Below, one piece after another: positions 1-8,294 of a stretch of 64,000 bases of DNA. Below the pieces are notes generated by a model. It did not search any database. It was not told the DNA's origin and worked only from the letters and a program-made list of their open reading frames with translations. The translations under genes were made by a program, and so were the position numbers. Source of the DNA: Rheinheimera pacifica. GTDB taxonomy: Bacteria; Pseudomonadota; Gammaproteobacteria; Enterobacterales; Alteromonadaceae. Within the stretch, counting starts at the first letter, position 1. Each line of letters starts with the position of its first letter. The stretch covers positions 248,001 through 312,000 of the forward strand of contig NZ_JANUEM010000002.1 of the NCBI RefSeq assembly GCF_024809855.1. The letters run 5' to 3'.

Positions 1-207
1 ATAGATGAGCAAATCACCAACTTTGACAGTGAAACGGTGATTGATATGCAAACGTCATACGACATTAACGACAACTTTAAGGTGCTGTTTCAGGTTAACA
101 ACCTGACAGACGAGCCAACAAAAAGCTACTTCGGTGACAAAGCGCAAACCGGCACTATCCAGTTTTTTGGCCGCCAGTTCTACCTTGGCGCGGTGTACAC
201 CTTTTAA
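1..207 (+). CDS. TonB-dependent receptor, C-terminal end (5' partial)
   Basis: The window opens inside a gene read in frame 1, with 68 codons before TAA at 205-207. The peptide has the typical last strands of a TonB-dependent receptor: a 'VNNLTDEP' turn near residue 37, a 'TGTIQFFGRQFYLGAVYTF' end, and the C-terminal phenylalanine recognised by the outer-membrane barrel assembly machinery. The pullulanase gene starts 21 bp downstream with its own Shine-Dalgarno, so the two are probably co-transcribed. This suggests the receptor takes up maltodextrins released by pullulanase. The substrate is inferred from context only; the plug domain lies outside the window. Confidence 0.85.
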   Translation: MDEQITNFDSETVIDMQTSYDINDNFKVLFQVNNLTDEPTKSYFGDKAQTGTIQFFGRQFYLGAVYTF

Positions 208-228
208 CCGGATTTTGGAGCAACAATA

Positions 229-3200
229 ATGACGATAACAATAAAACTGCTAAAGCTCAGTGCACTGGTACTGGCTGCACACTTGCTGGCTGCCTGCGGC
301 GGCGGTGATTCAACTAAACCCGGTGAAGTACTGCTAACCTGTAATGTACCGCAAATTCCTAATGCGGCAGGCACAGAATGTGTTGACCCACCACCGATAA
401 AATGTAAAAAGCCGTCGTTTCCCAGTGCCAATAATGAGTCCTGTATTATTGGTTATGACCCCGACGCCCCTGCACCTGTGGTAATGGCCGGTGCTAATCA
501 GGCGGTATTATTTTATAAACGCCCCGACGGTAATTATACCGACTGGATATTACATACCTGGAATAACGAAAGCTGTGACGCCTATGCCGCATCTTCTGTT
601 GCGCCATCCTGGCAAAATGGCCTGGTGCATAACGGCGTGGATGTTAACTACGGTGCTTACTGGATACTGAGTTTAAAGCCGGGCTATGCCGGCACTGAAG
701 GGGCCTGCGGCAACTTTATTGTGCACAAAAACGATGAGAAAGATTTAAGCGACGCCGACATGAAAATGCCGCTGACGCAACAGCAACCGGAAGGTGAACC
801 GGATTTCTCCCGCATGAACTGGACTTTCTCCGGTAAGCCAGATGTGTACCAGTACCCGGTGGTGTCGTTAGGTGTCAGTATTACCGGTGCGGCAGCACAC
901 TGGCTGGATCAGCATACTTTTGTCTGGAGCTCGGCAATAGCCCGAACAGCAACAGAGGTAAAGCTGCACTACGCTACAGATGCCGGGCTTGACGTAAACT
1001 TCAACGAGCAGATCCCCGGCAGCGCCATGTCACTGACGCCGGTAAATCTTAGCGATGAGCAAAAGGCCTTAGTACCGCATCTGGCAGAGCAAAGCGCATT
1101 TAGCGTTGATTTTAGCGCTGATGAAGCCAAAGCCATGCTGAAAAATCAGTTAGTGCTGGCAGCTTATGGCAGCGACAATACGCTGCTGGAAGCTACCTGG
1201 GTGCAGGCAGCAAAAGTGCTGGACGACTTGTATACCAAAGGCGATAACGACGCCGACGAAGCAAGCCTGGGGCTGATTTACGAAGGCGGCAATATTACTG
1301 CCAGAGTATGGGCCCCCACAGCGCGCAGTGTGAATTTGAAGGTATACAATGCCAGCAAAACCCTTACTGCCACTCATGCCATGACAGCCGATAGCGAAAC
1401 CGGTATCTGGAGTTATGCTGGTAGCAACGCGCTGGATCGCCAGTTTTACCGCTATGAAGTCACCGTTTATCATCCGCAAACCCGTAAGGTAGAAACGACG
1501 GAAGCGACCGACCCTTATTCGCTGAGTGTCTCTACCAATGGCCGCTACAGTCAGTTTGTTAACCTGGATGACGACGATTTAAAACCGGCAGGTTGGGATG
1601 ACCGCACTATTCCTACCGTAGCCAAACCGGAAGATATCGTGATTTACGAAGGCCATGTGCGGGATTTTTCAATCCGTGATCAAAGTGTCACTGCGGCTAA
1701 CCGTGGTAAGTATCTGGCTTTTACCGAAACAGACTCAGAACCGGTAAAACACTTAAAATCGTTAGCGGATAACGGCTTAACCCATTTTCACCTGCTGCCG
1801 TTAAACGACCAGGCCAATATTAACGAAGATGCTAACCGCCGAATTGAGCTGACTGATACGGTTGGCCGTTTATGCCAGTTAAACGCTGCAGCGCCGGTAT
1901 GCGGCAATACCAGCGCCGGTGAGAGTTTGCTATCAGTACTGCAAGGCTACTCACCTTTTGGCGAGAAAGCACAGGAACTGGTGCAGGCTATTCGTGGTAT
2001 TGATGGCTTTAACTGGGGTTATGATCCACAGCACTTTATTGCTCCGGAAGGCAGCTATGCCTCTAACCCGGAAGGTGTGGTGCGCATTAAAGAAGTGCGG
2101 GCAATGAATAAGGCCCTGAATGATCTTGGCCTGCGTACTGTGCTGGATGTGGTATACAACCATACCAGTACGTCCGGCGTAAGCACCAACTCAGTTTTCG
2201 ACAAAATCGTGCCCGGTTACTATCACCGTTATAACCCGGTTAGCGGCGCCATGGAGCGTTCAACCTGCTGTGAGAACACCGCTACTGAGCACCGTATGTT
2301 CGAAAAATTTATGCAGGATTCAATGGTGATTCTGGCACGGGATTTTGGCTTTAACGACTTCCGTTATGACGTAATGGGCCACCACCCGAAAGACAGTATT
2401 CTGGCAACCCGCGACATAGTGCGTAGCGTAGCACCCGATGTGTACTTCTACGGTGAAGGCTGGAACTTTGGCGAAGTTGCCAACAACCGCTTATTTGTGC
2501 AGGCCAAGCAGCAGGATATGGCAGGCTCAGGCGTAGGTACCTTTAACGACAGGCTGCGCGATGAAGTGCGTGATGCTGTATTGTTCAGCAATCAGGCAAC
2601 AGAGGAGAATCTGCACAAACAGGATCTGATCCGCATTGGCCTGGCCGGTACCTTAAAAGACTATGTGCTGCAAAGTTATCAGGGCATTGCAGGTCCGGCA
2701 TCCAGTTATAGCTGGGATGGCCAGGCAGCAGGCTATGCCGAAAGACCGGCTGATATTATTAACTATGTCTCCAAGCACGATAACGAAACGCTGTGGGATC
2801 AGCTGCAGTATGGTCTTGCTCCGGGTGTGAGTATCGACGAGCGGGTACGGGTGCATAATATCGCTATTGCCATACCACTAATGAGCCAGGGTATTCCGTT
2901 TTTACAAATGGGTGATGATTTCCTGCGGTCAAAATCAATGGACCGTGACAGTTATGACTCTGGCGACTGGTTTAACTTTGTTGATTTCAGCATGCAAACC
3001 AACAACTTTGCTATTGGGTTACCGCTGGCAGAAAAAAACGAAGCTAACTGGCAGCGCATCAGCAATATCCTGACTAACCCCAATGCCAAACCGGCAGCAG
3101 ACGATATCCGCTTTGCCAGCGACGTATTTAAAGAGTTTTTAAGTATCCGTGCCGGTAGCAACTTGTTCCGGCTGGTTAGCGCTGATGATGTGATGGCCCG

Positions 3201-4206
3201 CGTAGGTTTTCATAATATTGGTAAAAACCAGACTCAGGGCTTAATTGTGATGAGCATTGACGACGGAGCAGGATTAACCGATTTGGATCCAATGCTGGAT
3301 GCCTTAGTGGTAGTAATTAACGGCACGCCTGAAGAGCAATCGCATACTGTGCGCACGGCAGCAGGCTTTGACTTACACCCTATTCAGCAAGCTTCTGCCG
3401 ATACCAGAGTGCGGGCAGCAAGCTTTAGCCAGGGTGCAGACGAAGGCATCTTTACCGTACCGGCGCAAACGATGGCGGTATTTGTAAAACAGCAGTTGGG
3501 TGCACAGGGCACAGGCCTGGCAGCCGATGCCACCTCAGGTGCACCGGATATTCCACCCTACGAAGCCACCACCATTTACGTTCGCGGTGGTATGAATGGT
3601 TGGGGTGAAGTGGATGCCTTTGAATATGATGGCAGCGGTATTTATACTGCCATTATTGATATTGTTGCCGGTAATTACGAATTTAAAGTTGCCTCGGGTG
3701 ACTGGTCCACGGTAGATTTCGGTGCCGGCGGCGATGGTCAGGCAGTGACATTACTACAGGCGAAAACACTGGCAGAAGGTGGTGGGAATTTGCAGGTTAG
3801 TTTTGCTAACAGTGCAACCTATGCCTTTGTACTGGATGCCACAAACAAAGATGCACCGCTACTAACCGTGCAGGAATTACCACCTTATGGTGTGGGAACG
3901 TCGGTATATTTGCGTGGTGCACGCAACTGGGATCCGGTAGATGAAATGACTTATGTTGGCGGTGATGTTTACCAGATAGATTTACTGCTGGATACCGTGA
4001 AACAGTATACCTTCAAGTTCGCCGATGCTACCTGGGGGGCGATTAACTATGGTGCTGGTAACGGTGCCATGACGTTGGGTACTGGCAAAGTTCTGGAGCA
4101 TAATGTCGGAGATCTGTCGTTAGATGTAACAGAAGTAGGCACTTACCGCTTTAGGGTAGATGCCACAAATCCGTTGGCACCGGTAATGACCATTACTAAA
4201 CTGTAA
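229..4206 (+). CDS. pulA: Pullulanase-type alpha-1,6-glucosidase, lipoprotein
   Basis: Debranching enzyme hydrolysing alpha-1,6 bonds of pullulan, starch or glycogen dextrins. The protein has 1325 residues. It starts with a lipoprotein signal (lipobox LLAAC, Cys at about 23), so it is membrane anchored. A CBM41-like domain lies near residues 85-195, with a CBM48-like beta-sandwich near 350-440. The GH13 catalytic domain carries the pullulanase hallmark NWGYDP near 595, YNHT, FRYDV (nucleophile Asp about 714), YGEGW (acid Glu about 743) and SKHDNETLWD near 848-857. Two tandem C-terminal modules of about 100 residues (near 1115-1215 and 1225-1325) share a 'YxRGxxNWxxxD...Y.F..A...W...NYGAGxG' pattern and are probably starch-binding. 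GGAG precedes the ATG at good spacing. It follows the TonB receptor by 21 bp and ends in a terminator. Confidence 0.93.
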   Translation: MTITIKLLKLSALVLAAHLLAACGGGDSTKPGEVLLTCNVPQIPNAAGTECVDPPPIKCKKPSFPSANNESCIIGYDPDAPAPVVMAGANQAVLFYKRPDGNYTDWILHTWNNESCDAYAASSVAPSWQNGLVHNGVDVNYGAYWILSLKPGYAGTEGACGNFIVHKNDEKDLSDADMKMPLTQQQPEGEPDFSRMNWTFSGKPDVYQYPVVSLGVSITGAAAHWLDQHTFVWSSAIARTATEVKLHYATDAGLDVNFNEQIPGSAMSLTPVNLSDEQKALVPHLAEQSAFSVDFSADEAKAMLKNQLVLAAYGSDNTLLEATWVQAAKVLDDLYTKGDNDADEASLGLIYEGGNITARVWAPTARSVNLKVYNASKTLTATHAMTADSETGIWSYAGSNALDRQFYRYEVTVYHPQTRKVETTEATDPYSLSVSTNGRYSQFVNLDDDDLKPAGWDDRTIPTVAKPEDIVIYEGHVRDFSIRDQSVTAANRGKYLAFTETDSEPVKHLKSLADNGLTHFHLLPLNDQANINEDANRRIELTDTVGRLCQLNAAAPVCGNTSAGESLLSVLQGYSPFGEKAQELVQAIRGIDGFNWGYDPQHFIAPEGSYASNPEGVVRIKEVRAMNKALNDLGLRTVLDVVYNHTSTSGVSTNSVFDKIVPGYYHRYNPVSGAMERSTCCENTATEHRMFEKFMQDSMVILARDFGFNDFRYDVMGHHPKDSILATRDIVRSVAPDVYFYGEGWNFGEVANNRLFVQAKQQDMAGSGVGTFNDRLRDEVRDAVLFSNQATEENLHKQDLIRIGLAGTLKDYVLQSYQGIAGPASSYSWDGQAAGYAERPADIINYVSKHDNETLWDQLQYGLAPGVSIDERVRVHNIAIAIPLMSQGIPFLQMGDDFLRSKSMDRDSYDSGDWFNFVDFSMQTNNFAIGLPLAEKNEANWQRISNILTNPNAKPAADDIRFASDVFKEFLSIRAGSNLFRLVSADDVMARVGFHNIGKNQTQGLIVMSIDDGAGLTDLDPMLDALVVVINGTPEEQSHTVRTAAGFDLHPIQQASADTRVRAASFSQGADEGIFTVPAQTMAVFVKQQLGAQGTGLAADATSGAPDIPPYEATTIYVRGGMNGWGEVDAFEYDGSGIYTAIIDIVAGNYEFKVASGDWSTVDFGAGGDGQAVTLLQAKTLAEGGGNLQVSFANSATYAFVLDATNKDAPLLTVQELPPYGVGTSVYLRGARNWDPVDEMTYVGGDVYQIDLLLDTVKQYTFKFADATWGAINYGAGNGAMTLGTGKVLEHNVGDLSLDVTEVGTYRFRVDATNPLAPVMTITKL

Positions 4207-4246
4207 CGATGTTTTACCCCGGTTCAACCGGGTTCCCCTGGTGTTT

Positions 4247-4271
4247 AGCCGCAGCTCGCTGCGGCTTTTTT
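4247..4271 (+). terminator. Rho-independent terminator after pullulanase
   Basis: Perfect 8-bp stem AGCCGCAG/CTGCGGCT with a CTCG tetraloop, running into six T residues, 40 bp after the pullulanase stop. The 3' end of the convergent solute-binding gene lies 22 bp further on. Confidence 0.9.
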
Positions 4272-4292
4272 ATGTACCCGCAAGTAACTACT

Positions 4293-5018
4293 TTATTGAT
4301 CTGCCTGCTGAAAGTATTTGAGTTGCAATTGTTGGTATTGCGGGCTTTGCTGAAATGCCAGTAAGGCCTGATTAAAGCGCTGCACCAGCCAGCTATCCTG
4401 CCCCAGCAGGTGATAGCTGTTAGTACCAAATAGCGGCAGTTGTTGCAGGGCGGTATCACCGGGGGCGGTTTGCTGGTAATAGTACTCAAAAATATTTTTA
4501 TCCATTACCAGCACATCAACCCGGTTTTTTAGCAGCATAGCCGGTAGCTGCTGTTGATCCACCACTTCCTGATAGCTGGCAAACCCCGGGATTAGCTGCG
4601 TGTAATCTTGCGGCAAAAACAGATGCGCATTTTGAAATGCCAGTACCCGCTTGCCGGTTAAATCGGCCAGCGTCTTTACCGGAGGCTGCTGATCTTTGCG
4701 GGTAATCAGCACATTTTCGTAATGAATATAAGGCAGGGTTGCACTAAAGCCTTCCGGCACAGTGCGTTGCAGCGAAACAAAATCAGCCTGGCCTTGCTTA
4801 AACAGTTCCAGTAGCCGGCCATTAGGGGTATGTAAAAACACGGCGCAGCGGTGCATTTTCAGGCTAACCTGCTGCAACAACTCCAGCTCATAACCGGTTT
4901 TTGTTGCTACTTCGATATAGGGTGGTTTGTTTACGCCCACTAAAAATGTCAGTTCGGGCCATTGGCATGACAGTGCCGGGCAGCAGTAGAGTATAAGCGC
5001 TGTTATCCATAACCTCAT
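4293..5018 (-). CDS. Periplasmic solute-binding protein, SBP_bac_3 type (orphan)
   Basis: 241 residues with a Sec signal peptide (hydrophobic 'LWITALILYCCPALSC', mature protein from about residue 19). The body has the bilobal amino-acid-binding-protein pattern: 'NKPPYIEV..KTGYELELLQQV' near 29-51, 'LADLTGKRVLAF' near 118-129, and a VDVLVMDKNIFEYY segment near 168-181. No permease or ATPase gene is adjacent, so it is an orphan and may act as a sensor input or be a decayed transporter component. The ligand cannot be told from the sequence. It is convergent with the pullulanase gene. Confidence 0.75.
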   Translation of the reverse strand: MRLWITALILYCCPALSCQWPELTFLVGVNKPPYIEVATKTGYELELLQQVSLKMHRCAVFLHTPNGRLLELFKQGQADFVSLQRTVPEGFSATLPYIHYENVLITRKDQQPPVKTLADLTGKRVLAFQNAHLFLPQDYTQLIPGFASYQEVVDQQQLPAMLLKNRVDVLVMDKNIFEYYYQQTAPGDTALQQLPLFGTNSYHLLGQDSWLVQRFNQALLAFQQSPQYQQLQLKYFQQADQ

Positions 5019-5156
5019 GCCTGCTCCGGTAGTGAAAAGGCTGCGCCCGCAGGCGTAACACTTTGCATTAGTTAACTATTATACAGTCAGCTTAACCAAG
5101 CTATATCGGTTACGCCAGTGTCAGAACAGGAACAGGCAGTTTCTTCGCAAGGTAAA

Positions 5157-5221
5157 CCGATAGCGGATACTCCTCGCGCTAACGGGGCTTTTGCTGTAAG
5201 CTGCGCGCCCCTCCGTATCGG
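5157..5221 (+). other. Structured leader region upstream of the DEAD-box helicase gene
   Basis: Within the 256-bp gap before the helicase gene, CCGATAGCGGA (5157-5167) pairs with TCCGTATCGG (5212-5221) apart from one bulged G. A nested GGGGC/GCCCC stem (5184-5188 with 5207-5211) lies inside. This is consistent with a folded 5' untranslated region. RNA helicase genes are often controlled through such leaders (cold shock or autoregulation), but here this is inference from base pairing only. A DNA-level role for the inverted repeat is also possible. Confidence 0.4.
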
Positions 5222-5274
5222 AGGCCACTGCAGCTGCGGCAGACTTTTTCGCAGCATTAACTGCGGGATATCGC

Positions 5275-6540
5275 ATGCAATTTACTGATTTAAACCTGTC
5301 GGCAGCGCTGCTTAAAGCCATTGCTGATAAAGGCTATACCACTCCTTCTCCTATTCAGCTGCAGGCAATTCCTGCAGTGCTTGGCGGCCGTGATTTAATG
5401 GCAGCAGCGCAAACCGGTACCGGCAAAACCGCTGGTTTTACCCTGCCATTGCTGCAGTTACTCACCGACGGCGCGGCTAATGGCAGGAAGGTACAACCTA
5501 ACCAGGTGCGGGCGCTTATTTTAACGCCTACGCGTGAGCTGGCCGCCCAGGTTGCTGAAAGTGTGGCGGTGTATGGCAAATACCTGCCACTGCGCAGCAC
5601 AGTGGTATTTGGTGGCGTTAAAATTAATCCACAAATGATGGCCCTGCGCCGCGGCGTAGATATTTTAGTGGCAACACCGGGCCGCCTGCTGGATTTATAC
5701 CAGCAAAACGCTGTGCGCTTTAGCCAACTGGAAGTGCTGGTACTGGACGAAGCCGATCGCATGCTGGACATGGGCTTTATTAACGACATTAAAAAAGTGC
5801 TGGCGCTATTGCCGAAAAAACGCCAGAACCTGCTGTTTTCTGCCACCTTTTCTGATGATATCCGTAAACTGGCTAAAGGCCTGGTAAACAACCCGCTGGA
5901 AGTGTCGGTAAGCCCGGCTAATACTACAGCCGAACGGGTAGAGCAGCTTATTTACCCGGTAGATAAAAACCGTAAAGCGGCACTGGTAACAAAGCTAATT
6001 TTGGATAATAACTGGCAGCAGGTATTAATTTTCACCAAAACCAAGCATATGGCGAATAAACTCAGCCTGCATCTAGAAAATGCCGGTATTAAAGCAGCGC
6101 CTATTCATGGTAATAAAAGCCAGAATGTCCGCACCAAAGCCTTGGCTGATTTTAAAGCCGGTGCAGTACGCGCTTTGGTGGCTACTGATATTGCAGCCCG
6201 CGGCCTGGATATTGACCAGTTACCCCAGGTGGTTAACTTTGAATTACCTAATGTTGCTGAAGATTATGTACACCGTATTGGCCGCACCGGCCGTGCAGGT
6301 GCGGCAGGCCATGCGGTATCGCTGGTGTGTGCAGATGAAAGCAAAGAGCTGGCCGGTATTGAGCGGTTAATTAAGCAGGAGTTACCGCGCCAGATATTGG
6401 ACGGTTTTACACCGGTAAATGTGCTGCCACAGTCTAAGCTGAATACCAAACCCTATAAGCCAAAGAAGCCTAAAGCACCTAAGCCAGAGCATCGTGATGG
6501 CCAGCGCCCTGCAGCCCGGCCAGCCCACAGAGCAAAATAA
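5275..6540 (+). CDS. rhlE: ATP-dependent DEAD-box RNA helicase, RhlE-like
   Basis: 421-residue DEAD-box helicase that unwinds RNA in ribosome assembly or RNA decay. All core motifs are visible: Q motif near 25-30 (SPIQLQAIP), Walker A AQTGTGKT 45-52, PTRELA 85-90, GG 113-114, TPGR 134-137, DEAD 158-161, SAT 189-191, and HRIGRTGR 333-340. The tail after residue 385 is rich in Lys, Pro and Arg, as in RhlE proteins, and probably contacts RNA. The start fits the family N-terminus; the upstream Shine-Dalgarno is weak (CGGGATAT). The gene is monocistronic with a structured leader. RhlE fits better than DbpA or SrmB because of the short basic tail, but this was not tested by phylogeny. Confidence 0.9.
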   Translation: MQFTDLNLSAALLKAIADKGYTTPSPIQLQAIPAVLGGRDLMAAAQTGTGKTAGFTLPLLQLLTDGAANGRKVQPNQVRALILTPTRELAAQVAESVAVYGKYLPLRSTVVFGGVKINPQMMALRRGVDILVATPGRLLDLYQQNAVRFSQLEVLVLDEADRMLDMGFINDIKKVLALLPKKRQNLLFSATFSDDIRKLAKGLVNNPLEVSVSPANTTAERVEQLIYPVDKNRKAALVTKLILDNNWQQVLIFTKTKHMANKLSLHLENAGIKAAPIHGNKSQNVRTKALADFKAGAVRALVATDIAARGLDIDQLPQVVNFELPNVAEDYVHRIGRTGRAGAAGHAVSLVCADESKELAGIERLIKQELPRQILDGFTPVNVLPQSKLNTKPYKPKKPKAPKPEHRDGQRPAARPAHRAK

Positions 6541-6550
6541 TCTTTAATCA

Positions 6551-6579
6551 GTTACACCTTGTCCACGGCAAGGTGTAAC
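6551..6579 (+). other. Hairpin after helicase gene, possible terminator
   Basis: Perfect 11-bp inverted repeat GTTACACCTTG/CAAGGTGTAAC with a 7-nt loop, 10 bp after the helicase stop. It lacks a following T-run, so it may stabilise the 3' end or assist Rho-dependent termination rather than terminate on its own. Confidence 0.45.
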
Positions 6580-6703
6580 CTGCTGTGCTAGAATAATATT
6601 TCCTTTAGCGCCAGCGGCTTGCGCTGGTGTAGTTCTACTAAAAGCAGATTGCAGTGATCAGAGCATATACCCGCTTTATAGCTATTTTTAGTGTGGTTAG
6701 GCA

Positions 6704-7117
6704 ATGAGGCGCCTGGCCTTATTGGCGCTGGTATTGTGCTGCGCGGTTAAAAGTGCAACGGCAAGTACTGTTGTGGTAAATAACAGCGTTGCACTGGATA
6801 AACTGACATCAGCACAATTACGCAGCATTTTTACCATGCGGCAAATTCAGTGGCCGGATGGTTCACCCATTTATGTTGTGGTGTTACCTGATCACAGCAC
6901 TGAGCATCAACGTTTTAGCCGCGAGCAGCTGCGGCTGTTTCCGTATCAGTTAACCAATATTTGGGACAGACAAAGTTTTTCCGGTACCGCCAGCCGGCCA
7001 TGGCAGGCTACAGACCAAGCTCATATGATGGAATTATTACGCACTACGCCAGGCAGCATTGGCTATGTTGAGCAGTATCAGGCCGACCCGGCAGTGAAGG
7101 AGGTGCGCATTGAATAA
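6704..7117 (+). CDS. PstS-like periplasmic binding-domain protein
   Basis: 137 residues with a Sec signal peptide (about 1-20, ending ATA-S). The rest is one short 'phosphate-binding-like' lobe: VNNSVALDKLTSAQLRSIFTMRQ near 26-48, 'WPDGSPIYVVVLPD' near 50-63, and 'TTPGSIGYVEQYQ' near 113-125, which is the typical end of truncated PstS-like domains. The usual phosphate ABC genes are absent. It is the first gene of an operon with a porin-like protein and a GGDEF-EAL protein, with an 8-bp overlap to the next gene. The context suggests it senses or presents a small ligand to the signalling protein; that is inference. No Pho box was recognised upstream. Confidence 0.75.
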   Translation: MRRLALLALVLCCAVKSATASTVVVNNSVALDKLTSAQLRSIFTMRQIQWPDGSPIYVVVLPDHSTEHQRFSREQLRLFPYQLTNIWDRQSFSGTASRPWQATDQAHMMELLRTTPGSIGYVEQYQADPAVKEVRIE

Positions 7118-8291
7118 ACCCTTTAACCTCGCCACAGCTTTGCTGGGTATATTGCTTTACCCGGCTTCTGTTGTAGCGGCCGATATTGATTGGAACGGTT
7201 TTATTGCCCAGGGCTTGATCCAGGCCCAGGACAGTGGTTTTGTTAACAGCAGCGGGGATATTTCTGCTGAGTTAACCGAGCTGGGGTTAAATAGCCGGCT
7301 GCGGTTAGCGCCAGCCTGGCACCTTTCCGGGCAGTTGGTGTATCTGGACGGTGGCAACCGATATCCGTCGGGCTTGCGGCTGGACTATTTATTTCTGGAC
7401 TGGTATTTCTACAACAGTAGCGACTTGCAGGCCAATCTGTATCTGGGGCGGATAAAAAATCAGCATTGGCTGTATTCCAGTACCCGCGATGTACCTTTTA
7501 CCCGGCCGTCTATTGTGTTGCCGCAGTCAGTGTATTTTGATGCTTTTCGCGATATTGCAGTAGGTAGTGATGGTATGGCAGTGCAAGCACACCACCATAA
7601 CAACTTTGGCGATTTTACCTTTAACTGGAGCCTCGGCAATACGCCGGTATCAACAGAGCAAAGTGAGTTGCTACTGGGCGATGCTATCAGCGGCAAACTG
7701 AAAATGAATTTCGACCATCAGGCCAGTCTGTACTGGCAGCCCCAGCTTAGCCGTTTCAGTTTTGGTATGGTGCTGCTGGATTCTGAATTCAGTTACCGTG
7801 CCGCTGAAACCGAGCCTTTTTTTGCGGCAGACTTCAGAGTAAGCCGGGTGATGCTGAATATGCGCTATCAACTGGAGAAATGGGAATTCTCCAGCGAGCT
7901 GCAACAAGAACGGCTGCAAATTGATGGCTTTTTTGCCCCGCAGTTTCACCAGGACCAATTGGGGCAGGGCGGCTATATGATGGCACAATACCACCAGTCA
8001 GCACGGCTAAGATGGTTTGCCATGCTGGATTACTCCGTTGCCAATAAGGACGACCGGCGCGGGCGCTTGTTAAATGAAAACAGTGATGGCGCTGTGCCGA
8101 CATACTTTGGTTATCAGCAATCGGTTGCCGGCGGGTTCAGCTATGATTTCAGCAGCAGCTTAAGGTTAAGTGCAGAAATTCACTGGGTAGAAGGCGCAGG
8201 CCGTTTATCACCGGTAATATTGCCTGACGTGGTAACAAACCGGCACAAATACTGGCAGCTTTATGCCGCACAACTGACATACAGGTTTTAG
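7110..8291 (+). CDS. Porin-like outer-membrane beta-barrel protein
   Basis: 393 residues, signal peptide 1-23 (cut after VVAA). The mature protein alternates hydrophobic and polar residues with many aromatic girdle residues and ends in 'AQLTYRF' with a terminal Phe, as outer-membrane barrels do. The start codon is TTG. It is supported by a near-perfect Shine-Dalgarno AAGGAGGT five bases upstream and by the immediately following signal peptide. It overlaps the PstS-like gene by 8 bp and is followed after 3 bp by the GGDEF-EAL gene. The family is not one I can name; the substrate is unknown. Confidence 0.75.
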   Translation: MNKPFNLATALLGILLYPASVVAADIDWNGFIAQGLIQAQDSGFVNSSGDISAELTELGLNSRLRLAPAWHLSGQLVYLDGGNRYPSGLRLDYLFLDWYFYNSSDLQANLYLGRIKNQHWLYSSTRDVPFTRPSIVLPQSVYFDAFRDIAVGSDGMAVQAHHHNNFGDFTFNWSLGNTPVSTEQSELLLGDAISGKLKMNFDHQASLYWQPQLSRFSFGMVLLDSEFSYRAAETEPFFAADFRVSRVMLNMRYQLEKWEFSSELQQERLQIDGFFAPQFHQDQLGQGGYMMAQYHQSARLRWFAMLDYSVANKDDRRGRLLNENSDGAVPTYFGYQQSVAGGFSYDFSSSLRLSAEIHWVEGAGRLSPVILPDVVTNRHKYWQLYAAQLTYRF

Positions 8292-8294
8292 CCA

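Noticed and set aside
5355-5891. 178-codon minus-strand reading frame opposite the helicase
   Set aside because: It is a shadow of the DEAD-box gene with no independent support.
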